Both the position numbers and the translations under genes were made by a program. The notes under the pieces are model-generated. The model did not search any database. It had not been told where the DNA came from and saw only the letters and a list, made by a program, of their open reading frames with translations. Below are positions 1 through 5,163 of a stretch of DNA of 5,163 nt, one piece after another (within the stretch, counting starts at the first letter, position 1; each line of letters begins with the position of its first letter). Origin of the DNA: Bacteroidales bacterium. Lineage in GTDB: Bacteria; Bacteroidota; Bacteroidia; Bacteroidales; NBLH01. The stretch is from the NCBI GenBank assembly GCA_029933755.1, contig JAOZNO010000320.1:1-5163 (forward strand), written 5' to 3'.

Positions 1-457
1 CATTTACTTCTGCAGATTTGTACTTATTTGAAAGTTGATGTAAAACAGTATTACCTTCATTATCTTTAATATTAGGATTAGCACCATTCTTTAACAGCAA
101 GGATGTGTATTCGTCAATATACCACCCACTAAGGGCATAATAAAGAGCGGTATGTCCTAAACTATCCACAAGATTTGGGTCGGCATTTTTTTGTAGTAAG
201 TACTCAATGGTTTCGCCATTTCTATTCTTTAAACAGGAAATTTGCAAAGCCGTTTTTCCTTTCTTATCCCGAACATTTATTGCCATATCATTCCGTTCAA
301 TAAAACTTTTAATACCGCTTAAGTCCTGTTTTTTTACAGCATCGAAAAAGTTTGATAAATGCACAGGGTAAATATCCTGTGCTTGTAGATTTAAAGTAAC
401 TATTTGCATTAATATTGCAATAATTAATACTCTGGAAATTAAAGGGTTTTTATTCAT
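1..457 (-). CDS. Exported ankyrin-repeat protein (partial, 3' end beyond the window)
   Basis: Reading from the ATG at 457 gives 152 codons without a stop, so the gene continues past the left edge. Residues 1-27 look like a signal peptide: short n-region with Lys and Arg, hydrophobic stretch VLIIAILMQIV, and a likely cut at LQA/QD. This predicts export across the inner membrane. Residues 65-98 and 99-132 are ankyrin repeats (G-K-T-A-L-Q, then L-L-Q-K-N-A-D-P-N; G-H-T-A-L-Y, then L-L-K-N-G-A-N-P-N). A third starts at G135 (G-N-T-V-L-H). A divergent helical pair (about 33-58) precedes them. Ankyrin repeats are protein-binding scaffolds; no enzyme domain is visible, and the partner is unknown. 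No Shine-Dalgarno is seen. An in-frame ATG at 502 would add 15 residues; I prefer 457 because it leaves a compact signal-peptide n-region. The gene follows the TPR-CHAT gene on the same strand, 189 bp downstream. Confidence 0.9.
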   Translation of the reverse strand, partial: MNKNPLISRVLIIAILMQIVTLNLQAQDIYPVHLSNFFDAVKKQDLSGIKSFIERNDMAINVRDKKGKTALQISCLKNRNGETIEYLLQKNADPNLVDSLGHTALYYALSGWYIDEYTSLLLKNGANPNIKDNEGNTVLHQLSNKYKSAEVN

Positions 458-508
458 ACTATAAGGTTTTAGAGGGTGAGTGAAAGTTATTTTACAATTC
501 ATTCTCTC

Positions 509-543
509 TATTGTTACAGAAAGGTTTATATAGTGTGACAATA
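509..543. repeat. Inverted repeat at the predicted ankyrin transcription start
   Basis: The arms are TATTGTTACA (509-518) and TGTGACAATA (534-543), 10 bp each with one mismatched position, separated by 15 bp. On the plus strand the mismatch is a T-G pair; in a minus-strand transcript it would be C-A. The dyad lies just downstream of the candidate -7 element, at or beside the predicted start site. That position suits a repressor operator or a 5'-leader hairpin. No regulator gene is visible in the window. Confidence 0.4.
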
Positions 544-548
544 TTTAT

Positions 549-579
549 GAAAGGTAATGATTTTTGCCAAGAAAGTCAA
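549..579 (-). promoter_or_regulatory. Candidate Bacteroidota-type promoter for the ankyrin gene
   Basis: On the minus strand, TTG (577-579) is followed after 20 bp by TACCTTTC (549-556). This matches the Bacteroidota sigma-factor pattern TTG-N17-23-TAnnTTTG except for the last base. Transcription would start near 540-545, giving a leader of roughly 85 nt to the ATG at 457. The match is by eye in AT-rich DNA, where such patterns also arise by chance. Confidence 0.4.
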
Positions 580-646
580 AAAATTGGATTGAATAATATT
601 TGCTTAAGCCTATATGTTTTTTTGGATAACAGCGAGGAGGAATATT

Positions 647-3600
647 CTACCTCATCAGCACAAAAGCTGCCCAGGCAAAAGCTGCACCATCAACTTTTGC
701 ATATTTTGTTTTGAGCTGATCCTGTGCTTTTTTAAAGGCTACACGTATTTCTATACCTGTAAACCAGTTTTGGTAGAAATTCGTCATTAATTCACGAGTT
801 TGGTAATCCGGCACTTCCCAAAGGGAAAACAGCAAATACTCAACACCCGCCATTTTAAAAGCTCGTTGTAAACCGTATACCCCTTCACTGCCTTTAACAT
901 CGCCCAAACCAGTTTGGCAAGCTGATAAAACTGCAAGCTTCGTATTAAAAAAATTTAAGCTTGATATTTCTGCTGCCGTTAAAATACCATCCTCTACCCC
1001 TTCAGGAATTGTCTTAGCCTGAAATGCAGCATTTCCACCTGCCAAAATAAAACCGGAACGCAAAAGAGGGTTATCAGAATGTGCAAATTCTACTTTTTTG
1101 TCAATCATATTTTTATATTCCATGCTTTTTTTGTCATTGCCAAAATAAAAACCATGGGTTGATACATGGATTATTGATGGTGCATCATTTTCTAAAGCCT
1201 TAAACTGTTCTTCGCTACCTTGTTCTTCTTTATATAATTTCACTCCTATGCGTTTCCTCTTAACAATATCTACTATTTCTTCTGTTTCTTTAAGACTACC
1301 AGACAAATAGCTCCATGATACATTACGAGTAAGACCATCCAACATTCCTCGCTCTAGCGAATTAGCAGGACTTGAAGGTTCAATAGGCATAGAACTCTCC
1401 GGCACTATTTTTTCTTTTGATACATGTGCATTTGTCCGCATTTTATTGGGTTCAATACTATATTCTATTCCTCCAAATAAAGCCACATTTTCAATATCTG
1501 TTGATAAAAGCTTATCTTTATTAATACTTGTTGCAGTACTACTTGTATAAAAGATATTGTATTTGTCAGATAAAATTTTCAGACTATCACTATTTAAAGC
1601 ATCAAAAGCAATACGGTTTAACAAACCTGAGGGTGACATATAGATGGTTTTTGTATCTTTTAAGTATTGTTCTACGGGTTTAAAAACCAGTTGGTACAAA
1701 CGATTACTTTGCCTTGAATTATATGAATATAGTTTTCTCACATAATTAAAATCATCTTCATTTTTACTGCGTTCTAAAAGTTTCTGCAATTGCTTTTCTT
1801 CAAATAAAAACACTGCTTTTGGGTATACATAATCTTTACGCAAAACAAGTGCATAGTATAAAGTACTATCGGTCCATTCATAACCATTATAATAATTAAA
1901 ACGAATAAATTCTATAGTGGTTTCGTCTTTTTTTAATGATTTTTTAATATCTGCCCATTTAATATCTAAACCTACCAAGTCTTCAAGACTTTGCAGGTTT
2001 TTTGCAACTTGTAAGTCTGCGATAATACGGGTAAGTTCTTTTTCGAGCGTATTTACTTCTTCTTCCAGTTGCTTAATATCCGCACGGTGTTCATTCACCG
2101 GTAGGGTATATTGTTTTACTAATATTTTACCTATATAATTCATTTTCTTATATTTATTAATAAGCAAAGTATCACCACTTTTAAGGACTGCTTTGCGAGT
2201 AGAAACAGACGATTTCAGAAGCTGTCCTTTTATATTCAGTGCGTTATTATAAACTATTCCATTTAATTTTTCATTATTTTCACATTTAGTAAGGAAAAAA
2301 GAATGGTAAATTTCAAAACTGTTATTTAGTTTTCTGCTTAAATACTTTTCTCTTTCTTTCTGGCTCATAAATTTTGCACTTTCAACCGACAAAAAAACTT
2401 GTATTTCATTTGCCTCAATATAAAGTTGTTCTGCTTTTTCATATAGCTCCCTGTCTTTTAAATTTCCAGACACAGCCCCCATATTCTGATATAAGAGTGC
2501 AAGATTATTACAACTTGCAAGGTAGTCAGGATGTTGTTTTCCAAGAATTTTTGCTCTTACATCTTTTGCTTCTATAAATAGTTGTTCTGCACTATTAAAA
2601 GCGCTTGTTTTTTCTTTGCTGATTGGTACTGAATTAGCAATGTTTTTATATAAAGTACCAAGGTGTTCGCAAGTTGTGGCATAGAGAGGATGGCTTTTAC
2701 CAAAAAGCTTTTCGTATATTTTTTTTGCTTCGGAGTAAAGTTGTGCAGCTTTTTTATAATCGTCTATCCTTTTTTTGTAATTTGGAGTTGAATTCCCAAT
2801 GGTTGAATATAAACTAGCAAGGTTTACACAACTTAAAGCGTAAGAGCTGTGTTCTTTTCCATATAATTTCTTATAAAAACTCTTTGCTTCAATAGTTAAA
2901 CTAACTGCATTTTTTAGTGCTTCAGCACCTTCTGTGCTACTCTCTGCTAATATTGCTATATTATGGTATACAGCAGCCAGATTATTACAAGTTTTAGCAT
3001 ACGAAACATCATTTTTGCCATATAGCCTTTCATAAATTGCTTTTGACTCTATTAATAAACTTTCTGCTTTTTGGTAATTTCCGGTTTTAACATACAGTGT
3101 TGCAAGATTATTGCAGCTATTAGCATAGGTTTTATTATTTCTACCATCTATTGCTTCACTAATACTTTTTGCCTCTAATAAAAGGGGTTCAGCATTTTTA
3201 TATAAGCCTGCTTTTGAATATATTGAAGCTAAATTATTACAGGCCAAAGCATAATTTGGATGATTTTTCCCAAGTGCTTTTTCATATATATTTTTTGACT
3301 CAATTAATAAAAGTTCAGCCTTTCGATACTCTCCTGTTCTACGATATAATCCAGCAAGATTATTACAACTACCTGCATAATCAGGATGCTGCTTCCCCAA
3401 TATTTTAGCTCTTATTTCTTTGGCTTCAATAAATAGTAGTTCTGCTTTTTGATATTTCCCAAAATCAAGATATAAGCCGGCTAAGTTATTAACTGATTGA
3501 GCATAAACATCATTATTTTCTCCGTACACTTTTTTAAATACTGCATTTGATTCTAAATAATTTGCTTCGGCACTTTCATAATCCCCTGTTTTTGTATAAA

Positions 3601-4327
3601 GCAAAGCCAAATTATTACAAGTTATAGCATATTGAAGATGCTGTTTTCCATATAGTTTTTCATAAACAAGCCTTGCTTCAGTATAAAGAGGAATTGCTTT
3701 TTTATAATTGCGCATATTCCTATACAATTCGGCCAGATTATTACAACTCATTGCATAAGCATCATGCTCTTTTCCAAATAGCTTCTCTCCTATTTCTTTT
3801 GCTTCAATTAAATAAGGTTCTGCCTTTTCCAGTTCTCCTAATCTAATATATAATCCACCAATATTATTACATACTTTCGCATATGACTTACTTTCTTTTC
3901 CACTACTATTTTCGTAAATTGCTTTTGCTTTAAAATAAAGCGGTTTTGCTTTTTGGTACTTACCCACTTTTTCGTACAAACCCGCAAGATTACTGCAAGA
4001 AGTAGCATACCAGGGATCTTGTTGATAATTTATATTTTTAAAAACATCCAGACTTTGCAGGTAATAATTTTCTGCTTTTGTATATTTAAAGGTGTTCTGA
4101 AAACTAAGTGCCGTATATATTAAAGTAATCGCATACTTTTTCCCTTCGCCCTGCTCTTGTTTTATTAAAGGCAACGATTTTTCAAATTCGACCGAGGCTT
4201 TTCGGAATTGCCCGGATTTAAAATATTGCACAGCTTTACCATAATCCTGTGCTTTTGCAAACTGATTATTAAATTGCACCAAAAAGATAAAAAGGAATAA
4301 AAGAAATATTAGTTTCAAGTTTTTCAT
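647..4327 (-). CDS. Exported TPR-CHAT protein (caspase-like putative protease)
   Basis: This complete 1226-residue protein runs from the ATG at 4327 to the TAG at 647-649. Residues 1-26 form a signal peptide (K-N-L-K, a long Leu/Phe/Ile core, cut at AKA/QD), so the mature protein should act outside the cytoplasm. Residues 28-643 are about 14 TPR units of the kinesin-light-chain type. Residues 644-780 are helical, with a coiled coil at about 750-777. Residues 785-1226 form a CHAT domain (caspase HetF associated with TPRs, clan CD). It has the substrate-side motif S-P-S-G-L-L-N-R-I-A-F (898-908), His1058 in HVSTHGF, Cys1137 in LSACQTGLG, and the family's closing W-A-A-F-V-L. Both catalytic residues are present, so protease activity is likely; the target is unknown. 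The start follows the LRR stop by 11 bp with no Shine-Dalgarno, indicating a shared transcript. There is no membrane anchor or C-terminal sorting domain, so periplasmic or secreted location stays open. Confidence 0.95.
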   Translation of the reverse strand: MKNLKLIFLLFLFIFLVQFNNQFAKAQDYGKAVQYFKSGQFRKASVEFEKSLPLIKQEQGEGKKYAITLIYTALSFQNTFKYTKAENYYLQSLDVFKNINYQQDPWYATSCSNLAGLYEKVGKYQKAKPLYFKAKAIYENSSGKESKSYAKVCNNIGGLYIRLGELEKAEPYLIEAKEIGEKLFGKEHDAYAMSCNNLAELYRNMRNYKKAIPLYTEARLVYEKLYGKQHLQYAITCNNLALLYTKTGDYESAEANYLESNAVFKKVYGENNDVYAQSVNNLAGLYLDFGKYQKAELLFIEAKEIRAKILGKQHPDYAGSCNNLAGLYRRTGEYRKAELLLIESKNIYEKALGKNHPNYALACNNLASIYSKAGLYKNAEPLLLEAKSISEAIDGRNNKTYANSCNNLATLYVKTGNYQKAESLLIESKAIYERLYGKNDVSYAKTCNNLAAVYHNIAILAESSTEGAEALKNAVSLTIEAKSFYKKLYGKEHSSYALSCVNLASLYSTIGNSTPNYKKRIDDYKKAAQLYSEAKKIYEKLFGKSHPLYATTCEHLGTLYKNIANSVPISKEKTSAFNSAEQLFIEAKDVRAKILGKQHPDYLASCNNLALLYQNMGAVSGNLKDRELYEKAEQLYIEANEIQVFLSVESAKFMSQKEREKYLSRKLNNSFEIYHSFFLTKCENNEKLNGIVYNNALNIKGQLLKSSVSTRKAVLKSGDTLLINKYKKMNYIGKILVKQYTLPVNEHRADIKQLEEEVNTLEKELTRIIADLQVAKNLQSLEDLVGLDIKWADIKKSLKKDETTIEFIRFNYYNGYEWTDSTLYYALVLRKDYVYPKAVFLFEEKQLQKLLERSKNEDDFNYVRKLYSYNSRQSNRLYQLVFKPVEQYLKDTKTIYMSPSGLLNRIAFDALNSDSLKILSDKYNIFYTSSTATSINKDKLLSTDIENVALFGGIEYSIEPNKMRTNAHVSKEKIVPESSMPIEPSSPANSLERGMLDGLTRNVSWSYLSGSLKETEEIVDIVKRKRIGVKLYKEEQGSEEQFKALENDAPSIIHVSTHGFYFGNDKKSMEYKNMIDKKVEFAHSDNPLLRSGFILAGGNAAFQAKTIPEGVEDGILTAAEISSLNFFNTKLAVLSACQTGLGDVKGSEGVYGLQRAFKMAGVEYLLFSLWEVPDYQTRELMTNFYQNWFTGIEIRVAFKKAQDQLKTKYAKVDGAAFAWAAFVLMR
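650..1975 (-). other. CHAT protease domain (residues 785-1226 of the TPR-CHAT protein)
   Basis: The putative catalytic His codon is at 1154-1156 and the putative catalytic Cys codon at 917-919. The order (N-terminal pseudo-caspase part, S-P-S-G-L-L-N segment, His-Gly, then S-A-C-Q-T-G-x-G and G-V-x-G-L-x-R-A-F) follows the CHAT family. A Ser/Pro/Lys-rich loop at about residues 958-1000, with little predicted structure, separates the G-G-I-E-Y strand from the segment W-S-Y-L-S-G-S-L-K-E-T that leads to the His. The protein ends directly after the domain. Confidence 0.93.
2399..3001 (-). repeat. TPR array, second part: long-loop units (residues 443-643)
   Basis: After residue 443 the anchors move to 496, 549 and 602, giving three consecutive units of 53 residues. 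Each has 11 extra residues between the first and second helix: ILAESSTEGAE, NSTPNYKKRID and NSVPISKEKTS. The last unit (from 602) has 10 extra residues, AVSGNLKDRE, at the same point. The flanking helix motifs remain TPR-like, though the Asn-Asn pair weakens to C-V-N at 500-502 and C-E-H at 553-555. The function of the loops is unknown. Confidence 0.88.
3002..4135 (-). repeat. TPR array, first part: nine 42-residue units (residues 65-442)
   Basis: A Tyr-Ala pair recurs at residues 65, 107, 149, 191, 233, 275, 317, 359, 401 and 443, exactly 42 residues apart each time. The typical unit is YAxxCNNLAxLY, a short turn, GxYxKAExL, a second helix with E-A-K, then GKxHPx. This is the 42-residue, long-linker TPR seen in kinesin light chains and many bacterial CHAT proteins. 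Unit 65-106 is the least typical, and one more degenerate unit precedes it (28-64). The Asn of NNLA lines the peptide-binding groove in kinesin light chains. The DNA copies differ widely at third codon positions, so this is not a recent tandem expansion. Confidence 0.92.
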
Positions 4328-4338
4328 AAAATAGTTTA

Positions 4339-5163
4339 TTAATTAATTTGAAAAACATATAAACTTTTCACATACGAAAACTTCTTCTCTATTCTTTCAA
4401 TTTCTTCTTTGGTAAAATTTCCTGATATACTAAAATAATTAAGATTTTTTAATGTAAAATACTGCTCAGGTATTTCTGTTACTTTGCACTTTCCAATAGA
4501 AAGCTCATTAAGGTTTTTAAGTTTAGCAATGTTTACAGGTAAACTACTTAAATTGTTAGCATAAAAATTAAGATTTTCAAGTTTATTTAAGTTACCAATT
4601 TCTTCACCAATATATTTTAATTGGTTATGGCTAAAGTTCAAATCTGTAAGTTTGTACAATTTATAAACAGATTTTGGTATGGTTTCAAAATCATTACCAT
4701 GCAAATCTAAATACTCAAGATTTTTAAGCTTAGATAATGACTCAGGAAACGAGTTTAAATTGTTACGTGTTAAATCCAATTGTTTTAGTTTGCTAAGCGT
4801 AAATACAACTTCGGGCACAGCGCCCCAAAGGTTATCGTTTAAGTATAAGTATTCAAGTTTATTTAATTTTGAAAAGTCATCGGGGAGTATTTTCAAGTTG
4901 TTACCTCCTATATCTAAGGTTTTAAGATTTGTTAAACTAAAAACAACATTTGGTATAAATCCTAAATCACAAAAACTTAAATCTAAATGTTCAAGTTTTG
5001 TTAAATTGCCAATATTTTTAAATCCTTCAACAGGTACATAGCCATAAGGTTCATCAGTACCTAAATCAAGATGGGTAAGTTTGTCTAATGTGCATATATT
5101 TTCTAATGCAGTAGTGCTGATATTTGTCCAATTACCGGCAACTAATTTTCTTAAATTTTTTAA
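4339..5163 (-). CDS. Leucine-rich-repeat protein (partial, 5' end beyond the window)
   Basis: The frame is open from the right edge (5163) to the TAA at 4339-4341, giving 274 residues; the true start and any signal peptide lie outside. A TTG at 4894-4896 could be taken as a start but encodes a Leu within a repeat, and the LRR pattern continues upstream of it, so it is rejected. The protein is almost all LRR, closing with a charged cap (T-K-E-E-I-E-R-I-E-K-K-F, 251-262) and a hydrophobic tail ending F-Q-I-N. LRRs form curved solenoids that bind proteins or other ligands; no enzyme domain is visible. The stop lies 11 bp before the TPR-CHAT start, so the two genes are probably co-transcribed and may act together. 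The promoter is not in the window. Confidence 0.93.
   Translation of the reverse strand, partial: LKNLRKLVAGNWTNISTTALENICTLDKLTHLDLGTDEPYGYVPVEGFKNIGNLTKLEHLDLSFCDLGFIPNVVFSLTNLKTLDIGGNNLKILPDDFSKLNKLEYLYLNDNLWGAVPEVVFTLSKLKQLDLTRNNLNSFPESLSKLKNLEYLDLHGNDFETIPKSVYKLYKLTDLNFSHNQLKYIGEEIGNLNKLENLNFYANNLSSLPVNIAKLKNLNELSIGKCKVTEIPEQYFTLKNLNYFSISGNFTKEEIERIEKKFSYVKSLYVFQIN
4384..5004 (-). repeat. LRR array with a strict 23-residue period
   Basis: In the visible fragment (residue 1 at base 5163), LxxL repeat starts fall at residues 54, 77, 100, 123, 146, 169, 192, 215 and 238, exactly 23 apart. The pattern is LxxLxxLxLxxNxLxxhPxxhxx, as in L-K-N-L-E-Y-L-D-L-H-G-N-D-F-E-T-I-P. Two looser repeats come before it, starting at residues 1 and 26, with 25- and 28-residue spacing. 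The Asn of the ladder is replaced at residue 226 (K-C-K in place of N-x-L), and the Pro is replaced by Gly in the repeat starting at 169. Confidence 0.93.

Larger units (their letters stand above)
458..646. other. Intergenic region between the TPR-CHAT and ankyrin genes
   Basis: This 189-bp AT-rich stretch contains no convincing gene on either strand. It holds a candidate minus-strand promoter (549-579) and an inverted repeat (509-543). I looked for a terminator after the TPR-CHAT stop (TAG at 647-649). I found only an 8-bp palindrome without a loop (GCTTAAGC, 602-609) and a weak 4-bp CCAA/TTGG stem, with no stem followed by a T-run. Read-through from the upstream genes into the ankyrin gene is therefore possible. 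Confidence 0.7.

Noticed and set aside
602..609. GCTTAAGC palindrome as a terminator after the TPR-CHAT gene
   Set aside because: It has no loop and no following T-run, so it cannot form an intrinsic terminator hairpin.
511..714. Plus-strand open frame of 67 codons overlapping the end of the CHAT gene
   Set aside because: It starts at TTG, covers the intergenic region and the antisense of conserved CHAT codons, and has no recognisable protein features.
1917..3408. Plus-strand open frames at 1917-2138, 2374-2577 and 3169-3408
   Set aside because: They lie antisense inside the conserved TPR-CHAT gene. Two of them repeat with the TPR periodicity, as expected for shadows of repeated codons.
2399..4246. 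The regularly spaced DNA repeats as a CRISPR or recent tandem repeat array
   Set aside because: The 126-bp and 159-bp periods are whole-codon TPR units whose copies differ widely at third codon positions. There are no identical short repeats with unique spacers.
4328..4375. Internal promoter for the TPR-CHAT gene (TATGTTTT on the minus strand near the LRR 3' end)
   Set aside because: No TTG lies at a suitable distance upstream, and the 11-bp gap to the LRR stop fits co-transcription.
4339..4896. LRR gene starting at the TTG at 4896
   Set aside because: The LRR pattern continues upstream without a stop to the window edge, and the TTG encodes a Leu within a repeat.
4679..5041. Plus-strand open frame of 120 codons opposite the LRR gene
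   Set aside because: Its Ser/Lys-rich pattern is the mirror of the repeated LRR codons, and the minus-strand frame has a perfect 23-residue LRR period.

Overview
The window is AT-rich DNA carrying three genes, all read from the minus strand. It looks like a Bacteroidota (Bacteroidetes) chromosome. Both visible N-termini are signal peptides ending in Ala-Gln followed by Asp. The start codons follow AT-rich leaders without a Shine-Dalgarno sequence. The one promoter candidate resembles the TTG / TAnnTTTG form typical of this phylum. Species cannot be named from the sequence.

Layout in the direction of transcription (right to left): (1) the 3' part of a leucine-rich-repeat gene, entering at 5163 and ending at 4339 (274 codons visible); (2) after an 11-bp gap, a complete 1226-residue exported protein, 4327 to 647, made of a signal peptide, a long kinesin-light-chain-like TPR solenoid, a helical linker with a short coiled coil, and a C-terminal CHAT caspase-like protease domain with an intact His-Cys pair; (3) a 189-bp intergenic stretch (458-646) with a candidate promoter and an inverted repeat; (4) the first 152 codons of an exported ankyrin-repeat protein, running off the left edge. 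The plus strand has no convincing gene.

The LRR and TPR-CHAT genes are almost certainly one transcription unit. The ankyrin gene may belong to it by read-through but seems to have its own promoter. Three different solenoid scaffolds (LRR, TPR, ANK) therefore lie side by side with one protease domain. A reasonable but unproven reading is a cell-envelope module in which the repeat proteins recognise partners and the CHAT domain cleaves a target. No CRISPR, toxin, transposase, integrase or phage gene is visible, so a link to defence is not supported here.

The most unusual structural point is inside the TPR solenoid. Ten repeat anchors are spaced exactly 42 residues apart. Then come three units of exactly 53 residues, each with an 11-residue insertion at the same helix A/B turn, and a final unit with a 10-residue insertion at that position.
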